A DNA stretch of 41,182 nt from Deltaproteobacteria bacterium (GTDB lineage: Bacteria > Desulfobacterota > Binatia > UTPRO1), in the NCBI GenBank assembly GCA_020852955.1, contig JADYZW010000041.1, positions 1-41,182 of the forward strand. Reading direction: 5' to 3'. Below, one piece after another: positions 20,096-28,185 of this stretch; position 1 is the first letter of the stretch; every line of letters begins with the position of its first letter. The position numbers and the translations under genes were made by a program. Under the pieces are notes generated by a model. The model was not told the DNA's origin. It saw nothing but the letters and a program-made list of their open reading frames with translations, and did no database searches.

Positions 20096-21383
20096 TGCCG
20101 CCGAAGGTGAGCTTCACCCCGAGGACGCTCGCTACGTCCACCGTCAACGCCCGCCGCAACCGCTGCACCGCCTCGTAGGCGGCCAGCGCCTCCTCGCGGT
20201 GATCGACGATCGCGTCCGCGAGCGGTTCCGGCACCGCCGCGACCGCCGCGAGCGCGTCGGTGAGGAGCGCGCGCACCTCGGCGTCGATCGCGGCGCTGAG
20301 CGGCGCCACCTGCGCACCGAGGCCCGTCGCCTGGCCGCCGGTGTAGGTGCCGCGGTAGACGTCGGCGATGCCCTGGAGATTGGCGGCGATGCCGGCGAGG
20401 GCGTCGCCGCTGCGCGGTGACTCGACGAGGTCGGGACGCGCTCCGCCGCCGTCCACGCCGAGCGGCGCGCCGAGACGGTTCTCCTCGACGGTCTCGGCCG
20501 TGAAGATCATGCGATTCACGACCTCGTCGAACGCCTCCTTCAAGGAGGCGAACGTCGAGCCACCGATGCCGGAGGCGACGAAGTCGTCGCCGAAGTTGCC
20601 GCCCCCCGGCTCCCAGGCGTCGCGAAGCGCCTCGGTCCGCTCGCGCACGTTCGTGGCGAGCGCCTGGAGATAGGCGCGCCGTCGCGCGTCCTCGTTGCCG
20701 AGGAGCCGATCCACCGCGCCGGGCACGCCGCCGACCGGGTCGAAGAGGAAGTATTCCATCGCTTGAAACCCCACCTTCTGGGCTCCGAGCGTGTCGAGGT
20801 AGGCCGACGAGAGCGCGCCGCCGCCGGCGATCTCGGCGTCGATCTGGCCCGTGTTCGCGGACGGCCAATCGATGCGGGCGCTCGTCCGCTGCGCTTCCGA
20901 GGGGCCAAGCCGGAACGCCTCGGTCACCTTCCAGGCGCGCCGCGTGGCGCGCCACGCGGCCTGCGCGAGCGCGAGGCGCTCGCCGCCCGGCGCGGTCACG
21001 AGATCCCCGACGGCCACCTCCAACGCCGCGGCCTCCGAGGCGAGCGCACGGTAGCCCGCGATCGCTCCGGCGCTCGCGAGGTCGCGCAGGAAGGTGCGCC
21101 GCGGACCGAGCGAACCGCCGGTCGGGCATCCGGTCGGCGTCCCGAGGCCCGCCGCCGCGCGCAGGACGTTGACGCCGTCGCTCACCGTCACGGCGCCGCT
21201 GCCGTCGGCGTCGCAGCGCGCGAGCTCGCACTCGCCGAGCCCGGCGGCCGCGCGCAAGACGCGCACGCCGTCGGTCACGCTGATCGCGCCGCTGCCGTCC
21301 GCATCCCCACAGAGCTGGGCGTCCGCCGTGGCCGTGAGCGCCAGCACCGCGACCGCCGTCGCCAGGATCGTTCTCGAGATCAT
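20082..21383 (-). CDS. Imelysin-like secreted protein with dockerin-like repeats
   Basis: This is a 433-residue exported protein. A signal peptide (MISRTILATAVAVLALTATADA) precedes two dockerin-like calcium repeats (residues 25-80), then an imelysin/peptidase M75-type helical domain from about 95. The central imelysin motif reads GFQAMEYFLFD at 205-215. The Glu is kept but the His of GxHxxE is replaced by Gln, as happens in one branch of the family. Imelysins are periplasmic or surface proteins tied to iron uptake, and their ligand is unknown. AAAGGA precedes the ATG at 21383. It lies 14 bases after the DUF1111 gene in the same operon. Confidence 0.85.
   Translation of the reverse strand: MISRTILATAVAVLALTATADAQLCGDADGSGAISVTDGVRVLRAAAGLGECELARCDADGSGAVTVSDGVNVLRAAAGLGTPTGCPTGGSLGPRRTFLRDLASAGAIAGYRALASEAAALEVAVGDLVTAPGGERLALAQAAWRATRRAWKVTEAFRLGPSEAQRTSARIDWPSANTGQIDAEIAGGGALSSAYLDTLGAQKVGFQAMEYFLFDPVGGVPGAVDRLLGNEDARRRAYLQALATNVRERTEALRDAWEPGGGNFGDDFVASGIGGSTFASLKEAFDEVVNRMIFTAETVEENRLGAPLGVDGGGARPDLVESPRSGDALAGIAANLQGIADVYRGTYTGGQATGLGAQVAPLSAAIDAEVRALLTDALAAVAAVPEPLADAIVDHREEALAAYEAVQRLRRALTVDVASVLGVKLTFGGNDGD
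21144..21311 (-). repeat. Two dockerin-like calcium-binding repeats (imelysin-like protein)
   Basis: Two copies of a unit of about 28 residues, CGDADGSGAISVTDGVRVL and then CDADGSGAVTVSDGVNVL, each end in RAAAGL. The spacing D-x-D-x-S/N-G-x-I/V-x-x-x-D is the calcium loop of dockerin type I and EF-hands. Near-identical units occur in the neighbouring DUF1111 protein. Confidence 0.8.
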
Positions 21384-21397
21384 GATGCGTCCTTTCG

Positions 21398-23023
21398 TCA
21401 CAACGATTCCAGGAAGCGCACGAGGGCGTCGCGGTCGCCGGCCGGGAGCGTCCGGAACGCCTCGCGGGCGGTCGTCGCCTCGCCGCCGTGCCAGAGAATG
21501 GCCTCGGCGAAGCCGCGCGCGCGTCCGTCGTGCAGGAGGAAGAGATGATCGTTCACGATGGGAACCAGTCCGAGACCCCAGAGCGGCGGCGTCCGCCACT
21601 CGCTGCCGCTCGCGAGATAGTCGGGGTGGCCGTCGGCGAGATCCGGTCCGAGATCGTGCAGCAGGAGGTCGGTGTACGGGTGGATGGTCTGTCCCGAGAC
21701 CGCCGGGAACCCGGCGAGCTCGGCGGTGACGAGGGTCGGCACGTGACAGGCCGCGCAGCCCGTCGCCGCGAAGAGTGCCTCGCCGCGGCGCACGACCGGA
21801 TCGGCGAGGTCGCGCCGGGCCGGCACCGCGAGCAACGTCACGTAGAAGGTGACGAGATCGAGCTTCAGCTGGTCGATCTCGGGCGAGCCGCCGTTCGGCG
21901 CCTGCATGCACGCGGTCTGGACGGCGGTGCAGTCCTCCGACGCGAAGAGCGGCGACGTGATGCCGATGTCGCCGACGAACGCGCCGGCCACCTGCTGCTC
22001 GATCGTCGGCACGCTCGCCTTCCATCCGAACCGGCCGACGACGGACTCGCCGCGCCGACGGTCCCAGACGAGGTTCGCCCGACCTGAGACGCCGTCGCCG
22101 TCGGCGTCGTCGGGATCCGCGCGCGCGAGGAGCGCCGCGTCGTCCATCGCCGCGAGGAGCCCGAGGCCGGCGATCTGCTGCGCCACCCGCACCGAGGTGA
22201 GCACGTCGGGCGCGAGCGGACCGTAGGCGAGGCCGTCGATCGCGAGGCGCGGCGCCCGCAGGGCGTAGGGCGTGCCGTCGCCGTACGAGCCGGCGCGATC
22301 CTCGTAGACGAGCCGCGGCGCGCCCTCGGCGGGCACGCCGCGGATGGAGCGATTGCCGAGCTGGCGGCCGTAGCGCGGCTCGGCGACAACCCCCGCGACG
22401 GGATCGCTGCCCGGAACGCTCAAGCGCACCAGCGCCGACTCGAAGGCCTCGTCCTCGGCGGCCGGCGGGCGCCCGCGCCCGTCCTTGAAGTGACAGGTCG
22501 AGCACGACACCGCATTGAAGATCGGCCCGAGGCCGTCGCTGCCGACCGTCGACGACGGCGCCGTCACCCAGTTGCGATTGAAGAGCGCGTTGCCGGTGAA
22601 GAAATCCGGACGGTCGCCGAACGGCAGGTTCGCCGCCGGCTGCCCGAAGGCGTTCACGGAAGCGTCGAAGACGGTCGTGTCGCCCCCCGAGCGCGGATCG
22701 GGCGTGCGGTCGGAGCAGACGAGCGCGCCGTCGAGCCCGGCCGCTGCGCGCAGCAGGCGCACCCCGTCCGTCACGCTGACGACGCCGTTGCCGTCGACGT
22801 CGCAGACGGGAACCTCGCATCCGTCGGCGAGGCCGGCCGCGGCCCGCAGCGCCCGGACGCCGTCCGTGAGCGACACCCCACCGCTGCCGTCGGCGTCGCC
22901 GCACACGGCCGCGCGCGCGGTGGACGCCGTGAACGCGACGGCCGCGCCCAGCAGCAGCGCGGCCGCGCGATGCGACACGACGACCCTCACCACACCTCGC
23001 GAGCGCCTGTCACTCGCCGACAC
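21398..23023 (-). CDS. DUF1111 di-heme peroxidase-like protein with dockerin-like repeats
   Basis: This exported c-type cytochrome belongs to the DUF1111 (MauG/di-heme peroxidase-related, CxxCH-containing) family. After a signal peptide ending TASTARA come two dockerin-like repeats (residues 41-97). The catalytic region has heme sites CSTCH at 174-178 and CAACH at 423-427. Later segments such as RTPPLWGLGL and FLLHDGRARGF are family hallmarks. A GTG at 23023 overlaps the upstream imelysin gene by 14 bases. GTG codons at 22993 or 22990 would give a more normal signal peptide and may be the real start. DUF1111 genes repeatedly sit beside imelysin genes in Fur-controlled operons, as here. Confidence 0.9.
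   Translation of the reverse strand: MSASDRRSRGVVRVVVSHRAAALLLGAAVAFTASTARAAVCGDADGSGGVSLTDGVRALRAAAGLADGCEVPVCDVDGNGVVSVTDGVRLLRAAAGLDGALVCSDRTPDPRSGGDTTVFDASVNAFGQPAANLPFGDRPDFFTGNALFNRNWVTAPSSTVGSDGLGPIFNAVSCSTCHFKDGRGRPPAAEDEAFESALVRLSVPGSDPVAGVVAEPRYGRQLGNRSIRGVPAEGAPRLVYEDRAGSYGDGTPYALRAPRLAIDGLAYGPLAPDVLTSVRVAQQIAGLGLLAAMDDAALLARADPDDADGDGVSGRANLVWDRRRGESVVGRFGWKASVPTIEQQVAGAFVGDIGITSPLFASEDCTAVQTACMQAPNGGSPEIDQLKLDLVTFYVTLLAVPARRDLADPVVRRGEALFAATGCAACHVPTLVTAELAGFPAVSGQTIHPYTDLLLHDLGPDLADGHPDYLASGSEWRTPPLWGLGLVPIVNDHLFLLHDGRARGFAEAILWHGGEATTAREAFRTLPAGDRDALVRFLESL
22733..22903 (-). repeat. Two dockerin-like calcium-binding repeats (DUF1111 protein)
   Basis: The units CGDADGSGGVSLTDGVRAL and CDVDGNGVVSVTDGVRLL each end in RAAAGL and match those in the imelysin-like protein encoded next door. 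The DNA is also visibly similar between the two sites, which points to domain copying within the operon or a lineage-wide module. Confidence 0.8.
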
Positions 23024-24224
23024 CCGCCGACACCCCGAGCACGTCGGCGACGTCCGCGAGACCGTCCGCCTGCGTGAAGAGCGCCGCGATCGCCGCCTCC
23101 ACGGCGACGCGCCCCGGGCTATCGTCCGCGCCGAGGATCGCCTGGTCGAACGGCTCCGGAATCGCCCGGACCGCGGCGATGCTCGCCGCGATCTCCTGTT
23201 GCACCCTCGCGTCGAGCGCCGGGTCGACCTGGCGGACGAGGTCGTCGAGGCCGGGGCCGTCGAGGTCGCGGTACCGTCCGAGATAGCCGTTCTGGATGCC
23301 GAGCGCGTCGTTCACATGGTCGTCGTGGGTCGTGTCGGAGAAGCACGAATGCTCGTCCTCCTGATCGCGCGTCTCGTACGCGACGCTCAGGCGCTCGCCG
23401 CCGAGCTCGCTCGCGCTGAGCGTCCCGAGGCCGGTGAGGATGCGGCCGAGCGCCTCGTCGGGGTCGAGGGCGAGGAATTCAGCGCGGTAGTTGCCGGCGT
23501 CGCCCGGCGTCCAGGCGTCGACGACCTGCCGCAGATCGTCGACGAGCAGGTGTGATGCCGCTTGCAGGTACGCGCCCCGGCGCTCCTGGTTCTCCGCCGT
23601 GCCGGAGCCGTCGGTCACGTAGTCCGTGAACGGACGCGCGCCGGGTCCCGTGGCGCTGCGGTCCTGCCCCCAGAGCAGGAATTCGATCGCGTGGTAGCCG
23701 CTCGCGATGTTGGTCTCGCCGCCGGCCTCGTTCGCCGCGGTGAGCGTCTCCTCGTCGATCACCGGAAAGCCGGCCGGGTCGTTCACGATGCCGCTCGTGG
23801 GCGCCCCCTCCACGTAGTCGATGTAGTTCTCGTCGAGCGGCCACGCGTTGATGCGCCCCTCGGGGCCGGTCGCGGGGTCGTCGATCGGCCCGTTGTAGAA
23901 GCGGCCGATCTCGCTCTGCTGATAGGCCGGGCGCGCCGCGATCCACGCCGCCTTGGCGGCATCGAACGTCGCCTGGGTCGGCGCTTCGACCAAGGCGTCG
24001 ATCGCGTCCTCGAGAGCCTCGGCGCCCGCGAGGGCGTCCTGGTAGGTGGCGTAGAGCACGTCGGCGTAGGTGGCGACGACGGCGGCGGCGGTCACCTGGG
24101 TCGGCGTCGCGGTCGGCGTGGGCGCGGGCGTCCCGCTGCCGCCGCCATGGCCGTTGTCGTTGTCGCCGCAGCCGACCGCGAGCACGACGGCGCCGGCCAT
24201 TGTCACGAGTAGTCGCATCATCAT
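23010..24224 (-). CDS. Imelysin-family lipoprotein (iron-regulated)
   Basis: This 404-residue lipoprotein has signal peptide MMMRLLVTMAGAVVLAVGC with lipobox LAVGC (lipidated C19), then a Thr/Pro-rich linker. The imelysin domain carries the canonical motif GYHAIEFLLWGQD at 176-188 and a second conserved stretch EDEHSCFSDTTHDD. It thus keeps the GxHxxE signature that its operon partner lacks. Imelysin-like proteins (ICMP, IrpA) are induced by iron limitation and needed for iron use in cyanobacteria and Pseudomonas. Their biochemical activity is unsettled. AAGGAG precedes the start. It lies 19 bases after the four-helix membrane gene. Confidence 0.92.
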   Translation of the reverse strand: MMMRLLVTMAGAVVLAVGCGDNDNGHGGGSGTPAPTPTATPTQVTAAAVVATYADVLYATYQDALAGAEALEDAIDALVEAPTQATFDAAKAAWIAARPAYQQSEIGRFYNGPIDDPATGPEGRINAWPLDENYIDYVEGAPTSGIVNDPAGFPVIDEETLTAANEAGGETNIASGYHAIEFLLWGQDRSATGPGARPFTDYVTDGSGTAENQERRGAYLQAASHLLVDDLRQVVDAWTPGDAGNYRAEFLALDPDEALGRILTGLGTLSASELGGERLSVAYETRDQEDEHSCFSDTTHDDHVNDALGIQNGYLGRYRDLDGPGLDDLVRQVDPALDARVQQEIAASIAAVRAIPEPFDQAILGADDSPGRVAVEAAIAALFTQADGLADVADVLGVSAGVGE

Positions 24225-24243
24225 CGGGATCTCCTTGTCCCGC

Positions 24244-24759
24244 TCAGTCGTCGTCGTCCGGCGCGCTCGAGCGGTAGGCGTTGGGTTGTGTGGTGTAGAT
24301 GGCCCAGAGCACCGCGCCGACCATGAACGCGAGCACGCTCTCGAGGCCGAGGAAGGCCGCGATCTTGAGCCAAGCGAAGAGCGGCGAGACGAAGCGGACC
24401 AGCCAGCCCGCCGCCTCGTCCGCGAGGGCGGCCGTGAACGCGAGGCTCACGACCAGCGCCTTGCGGCGGTTCGGCATCGGCACGAAGAGCAGGAGGTGCG
24501 TCATCGTCAGCACCAGCACGCCCATGGCGAAGAGGTGGAAGTGGGCGATCTCGAGGAGGCCCTGATAGCTCCGCGGCTGCGTGAAGGTCGCCTCGTCGCC
24601 GAGGTAATAGGCGACGACCGACGCCGGATTCAGCGTCATCTTCGCGAAGTAGAGGAGCGCGTTGGTCACCCAGAGGAGCGTGACGAACACGAGGAACCAC
24701 ACCAGGACCAGCCGGAGCAGCTGGTTGTCCTTCCAATCGGGCGTGACGGTGAAGCGCAT
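24244..24759 (-). CDS. Small four-helix membrane protein with conserved-looking histidines
   Basis: I do not recognise a named family. The 171-residue protein has four hydrophobic segments (about 15-37, 68-93, 100-122 and 128-155). The second helix reads IAHFHLFAMGVLVLTMTHLLLF and holds three His (H73, H75, H88). His pairs in helices like these are how small b-type cytochromes hold heme, so heme binding is plausible but not shown. It starts 11 bases after the FMN-binding gene and could be its membrane electron partner. The C-terminus is acidic (PDDDD). Confidence 0.7.
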   Translation of the reverse strand: MRFTVTPDWKDNQLLRLVLVWFLVFVTLLWVTNALLYFAKMTLNPASVVAYYLGDEATFTQPRSYQGLLEIAHFHLFAMGVLVLTMTHLLLFVPMPNRRKALVVSLAFTAALADEAAGWLVRFVSPLFAWLKIAAFLGLESVLAFMVGAVLWAIYTTQPNAYRSSAPDDDD

Positions 24760-24770
24760 CTAGCGCACGC

Positions 24771-25367
24771 CTATCTCGCTCCCGAGGGAACGCCGGCGGG
24801 TGTGGCGCCGGCTTCGGGCGCCGCGCGGGGCGGCTCCGCCGCGCGCGCCGCGCCCGGTGCGAGCACCGCGACCGCCACCAGGGCCAGGGCGCGCCGCACG
24901 CCGGCCGTCATCGCCTGCGCGCTCAACGTGGCGCCGGTGATGCCCTGGATGCCGGCGCCGAGCTTGAGGTCCTCGTCGAGCGCGTGGCCGGCGAACTGCC
25001 CGATCCAGCGCTGGGTCGGCAGGTACTCGGGCGGTTCGTGGAAGGCGAGCACGTCGACCCGGCGGAGCTTGCCGTCGGGATCGACCACGACCATGAAGGT
25101 CTCGGGGAGCGTGCGGACGATGTGGCTGTCGATGACGGCGTAGCCCTGCACCACCCCGTCCTTCCACCCGACGTGGATCGTCCACAGCTGCGACTCGAGC
25201 GGCGCGCGGGCGCGCTTCTCGATCTCGGCCTTCTGCGCGTCGGTGAGGATGACGACCCGCTCCTCGACGCGGTCGGCCCCGGGAAACGCGAGCGCGAGCG
25301 CCTCGTCCTTGGCAAGGAAGACGGCCGCGCGCGCCGTGCGACCCGTCGCGCACGCCGCGACCACCAT
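24771..25367 (-). CDS. Exported FMN-binding-domain protein, ApbE substrate candidate
   Basis: This protein of about 198 residues carries an FMN_bind domain as in RnfG, NqrC and NosR. From the ATG at 25367, the flavin motif GITGATLSAQAM (TGAT at 144-147) places a threonine at T147 where ApbE normally attaches FMN. The usual Asp three residues before the motif is Gln here. The apparent start is odd. The ATG gives only half a signal peptide, while in-frame codons upstream (HARRLRAAAILG) complete it but offer no ATG, GTG or TTG. An ATG with a good GAGG site lies at 25402 in a different frame, which suggests a one-base sequence error (see findings). A hydrophobic C-terminal stretch may anchor it. 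apbE lies two genes upstream. Confidence 0.8.
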   Translation of the reverse strand: MVVAACATGRTARAAVFLAKDEALALAFPGADRVEERVVILTDAQKAEIEKRARAPLESQLWTIHVGWKDGVVQGYAVIDSHIVRTLPETFMVVVDPDGKLRRVDVLAFHEPPEYLPTQRWIGQFAGHALDEDLKLGAGIQGITGATLSAQAMTAGVRRALALVAVAVLAPGAARAAEPPRAAPEAGATPAGVPSGAR

Positions 25368-25408
25368 GCCGAGTATGGCGGCCGCCCGCAGCCGCCTGGC
25401 ATGCAGCC

Positions 25409-26890
25409 TCAGAATACGAACCCCGCGCCGAGGTTGACCTCGTCGGCGCGCGGCTTCCCGCCGCCCGCGTTGAAGTTGCGGTACTCGAGCTTCAAGACGA
25501 CCTGCGGGTGGGGCTTGTAGTCGAGGCCGACGGTGTAGAGCTGTACGTCGTTGCCTGCCACACGCGCGAAGCCATGCGGGACCTTGTCCTGAGTGTCGTA
25601 GATCTCGTAGCGAAAAAACGGCGAGAGGTACTGCGTCGTATCCGGAAGGACGAGTGGCAGGACGTCGTATGCGGCCTCGGCATAGAATCCGAAGATGTCC
25701 TCGGCGATCGTCTCCTCGGCGGCGCGGCTCAGGGTGTCGGCGTCCGCAATCGAGGTCATCGCGCCGAGCGCGCGGAGCTCGAGGCCCCGGTAACGAACCT
25801 GCGCGTGCGTCTCCCAGAGGAGCGTGAAGGCGTTCGGCTTGTCGCCGTCGAACTCGCCGTTCTGGCCGGTGTTGCCGGCGAAGAAGGACGCGCCGACCAG
25901 GGTTCCCGCGAAGGGCGTGTAGTCGAGGCGCATCGTGCCGGCGAGGTCCTCGGCGAGCGCGCGGTTGCCGCTCTGCCGCCCGTCGCGGATGCCGCTCGAC
26001 TCGTAGCCGGCGGCGTTCAGGCTGTTCATGAGGTACGCGCGATACTCGAGCCCGGGAGCCAGGGTACCGAAGAAGCCGATGCCGCCCTCGCGCCACGTCG
26101 TCGGGATGATCGAACGCTCCACCTCCGGGCGGAGGACGCCGTGAAAGAACGGCGGCTCGTGCACCTCGTTGATGAATCCCATCGGAACGAGCAGGAGGCC
26201 GGCGCGCACGTTGAGCTGTTGCCAGAGCATGAAGTCGAGGTACGCGAACTCGACCTCGACCGCGCCGCTGTCGGAGGTGACCGTGTCCTCGCCGACGAGC
26301 GCGTGCTCGAACTCGATCTCCGCGTTCATCAGGATGCGATCGGTGAACTTGTAGCCGGTGTAGAGGACGAAGCGCAGGAGATCGAACTTGTCCTTCTTGC
26401 CCTGCTGATCGCTGACGTACTTCTGGAAGTTGTACTCGCCGTAGCCGCCGATCGAGAGGCCGCGGTCGACCTGGTAGACCTTCGAGGCCGCCGGCCCGAG
26501 GCCGTACACGCTCTTGAGCTCCTTGTGCTCCGGCAGCACGAGGGCGCGCTTGAGACGCTCGACCTCCGTGGCGAGGACACCGATCTTGCGATCCTGCTCG
26601 GCGGCCGTGCCGGCGGTCGTCGCCGCTCCCGCGGGAGACGCTTCCCCGGGGACGGCGGCCGGGGGCGCGGGCGCCGCGGCTCCCTTCGACGCGCGACCCG
26701 GCGTTCCACGTTCGGCCTCGAGCGTCCGCAGGCGCGCGCGCATGTCGTCCATCTCCTTCTGCATGCGATCGAGCTGCTCCTGATAGACGCGGATGCGGGC
26801 GTCGTCCCCGGCGAACGCCGGCACGACGCCCGTCTGGGCTGCGCAAAGAGCGATCAACAGCGACCACGCGACGATACGGCGTTTCCTCAT
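25409..26890 (-). CDS. Outer-membrane porin-like beta-barrel with N-terminal coiled coil
   Basis: This 493-residue exported protein has signal peptide MRKRRIVAWSLLIALCAAQ ending near VVPAFA, a short coiled coil (about 30-62, EQLDRMQKEMDDMRARLRTL) and an Ala/Pro linker. A long barrel with alternating strands and aromatic girdles follows (FDLLRFVLYTGYKFTDRI, VKLEYRNFN-type strands), ending in a C-terminal Phe as outer-membrane proteins do. It resembles phosphate-selective or DcaP-like porins with a periplasmic coiled coil. Its ATG overlaps the apbE stop as ATGA. In this operon it may admit a chelated iron or redox substrate, which is inference. Confidence 0.8.
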   Translation of the reverse strand: MRKRRIVAWSLLIALCAAQTGVVPAFAGDDARIRVYQEQLDRMQKEMDDMRARLRTLEAERGTPGRASKGAAAPAPPAAVPGEASPAGAATTAGTAAEQDRKIGVLATEVERLKRALVLPEHKELKSVYGLGPAASKVYQVDRGLSIGGYGEYNFQKYVSDQQGKKDKFDLLRFVLYTGYKFTDRILMNAEIEFEHALVGEDTVTSDSGAVEVEFAYLDFMLWQQLNVRAGLLLVPMGFINEVHEPPFFHGVLRPEVERSIIPTTWREGGIGFFGTLAPGLEYRAYLMNSLNAAGYESSGIRDGRQSGNRALAEDLAGTMRLDYTPFAGTLVGASFFAGNTGQNGEFDGDKPNAFTLLWETHAQVRYRGLELRALGAMTSIADADTLSRAAEETIAEDIFGFYAEAAYDVLPLVLPDTTQYLSPFFRYEIYDTQDKVPHGFARVAGNDVQLYTVGLDYKPHPQVVLKLEYRNFNAGGGKPRADEVNLGAGFVF

Positions 26891-27954
26891 TGTGGGTTCT
26901 CCATTCCGGCGGAATGCACGGCCGGTGCGGCCGCGGCGGGAGGCGGTTCGAAGCCTCGGGGCGGCGCCCCGGCGAAGGTGATGCGGCGCGCAGCGCCGCC
27001 GTCGTCGACGAACAGCGCGCCGACGCCGGGCGCGCGGGCGAGCACGTCGGCGGCGCCGCGGGGACCGAGCACGAGAAGCGCCGTCGAAAAGGCGTCGGCG
27101 GTCGCGGCATCTGGCGCCCACACCGTGACGGCGAGATCGGCGGCCACGGGGCGCCCGGTCCGTGGATCGTAGACATGGCTCGGCGTGCGCCAGCCCTCGA
27201 CCGCGAAGTCGCGTGCGTAGTTGCCGGACGTCGAGACGGCGAGATCCCGATCGAGTACGAGCGTCCCGACGCCGTCTTCCGGCCGCGCCGGATCGCGGAC
27301 GGCGATGCGCCAGCCGTCCTCCGGACCCGCGCCGAGCAGCAGAAGGTTGCCCCCGAGATCGAGCACCCCACGACGCGCCCCCGCGTCCAGGAGCGCCGCT
27401 CCGGCGCGATCGAGCGCGTAGCCCTTGGCGATCCCGCCGAGGTCTACCGCCATCCCCTCGCGTCCGAAGCGCACGGTCCGGGTCGCGGCGTCGAGCAGGA
27501 GCCCGCCCCACCCGACCGCGTCCACACGTCCGGGCGGAAGATGCGCGAGTTCCCGATAGGCTCCCCAGCGGCGCAGGAGCGGCAGGACGGTCACGTCGAA
27601 CGCGCCGTCGGTGAGCTCGCTCAGGGCGCGCGCGCGCGCGAGGCACTCGAACAGCTCCGCGTCGACGGGCTCGGCATGTCGCGCCGCATGGAGGTTCACC
27701 CGGACGAGCCCGCTCTCCGGCCGGTAGAGGCTCATCGCCGCATCGACGCGCCTGAGCGTCGCGAACGCGGCCTCGAACGCCTCGCCCCGCGGCTCCGCCA
27801 GCGTGACCCGGGCGATCGTTCCCATGACCAACTCCGCGCGCGTGGCGCCGGGCCGGCCGGCCGCTCGCACGCCGGGGACGGACGCCGCAACGCCAAGCAC
27901 GACGGCGAGCGCAACAACGCCCGCAGCCCGGCGACGGGGAACGAAACGCGTCAT
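26887..27954 (-). CDS. apbE: ApbE, FAD:protein FMN transferase
   Basis: ApbE is a periplasmic flavin transferase that covalently attaches FMN to threonine of FMN-binding-domain proteins. The 355 residues include a signal peptide (MTRFVPRRRAAGVVALAVVLG) and the hallmark segments ELVMGTIARVTL, DLGGIAKGYALD, GVLDLGGNLLLLG, STSGNYARDF and HVYDPRTGRP. The ATG at 27954 is preferred over one at 27984 because the Fur box covers the latter. It is the first gene of the operon, and its likely substrate is the FMN-binding protein encoded two genes downstream. Confidence 0.93.
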   Translation of the reverse strand: MTRFVPRRRAAGVVALAVVLGVAASVPGVRAAGRPGATRAELVMGTIARVTLAEPRGEAFEAAFATLRRVDAAMSLYRPESGLVRVNLHAARHAEPVDAELFECLARARALSELTDGAFDVTVLPLLRRWGAYRELAHLPPGRVDAVGWGGLLLDAATRTVRFGREGMAVDLGGIAKGYALDRAGAALLDAGARRGVLDLGGNLLLLGAGPEDGWRIAVRDPARPEDGVGTLVLDRDLAVSTSGNYARDFAVEGWRTPSHVYDPRTGRPVAADLAVTVWAPDAATADAFSTALLVLGPRGAADVLARAPGVGALFVDDGGAARRITFAGAPPRGFEPPPAAAAPAVHSAGMENPQ

Positions 27955-27969
27955 GGGAGCCGCTATGTT

Positions 27970-27988
27970 GATAATGATTCTCATTTTC
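27970..27988 (-). promoter_or_regulatory. Fur box upstream of apbE
   Basis: GATAATGATTCTCATTTTC matches 16 of 19 positions of the classical Fur consensus GATAATGATAATCATTATC. It is AT-rich in otherwise GC-rich DNA and sits 15 bases before the apbE ATG. It should repress the whole apbE-to-HTTM operon when iron is plentiful. The fur gene itself lies about 200 bases away. Confidence 0.85.
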
Positions 27989-28185
27989 GTAGACGGGGGC
28001 CTTCTGTATGCCGACGAACCGAGAGTGTCAAGCCTGTGACATCACGGAGGTTTTCCGAGACTTCGGAACGACGGCCATCTTCGTTCCCATCGTTCGGAAT
28101 GACGCCGGTTCTCCGGCCCCGGATTCCGGCTCCCTGGGCCGCAGAAGCCCGCGGCGACCGCGTCCGACCGCGGCGAGCGCCCCTC

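Noticed and set aside
27955..27984. The upstream ATG (27984) as the apbE start
   Set aside because: It lies inside the Fur box and would add an atypical leader (MRIIINIAAP). The ATG at 27954 gives a normal signal peptide.
27989..28185. About 200 bases between the Fur box and the end of fur, with short imperfect GGAATGACG/CCGGATTCCGG-like inverted stretches
   Set aside because: No open frame with credible composition and no clean stem; probably leader and promoter DNA for apbE.
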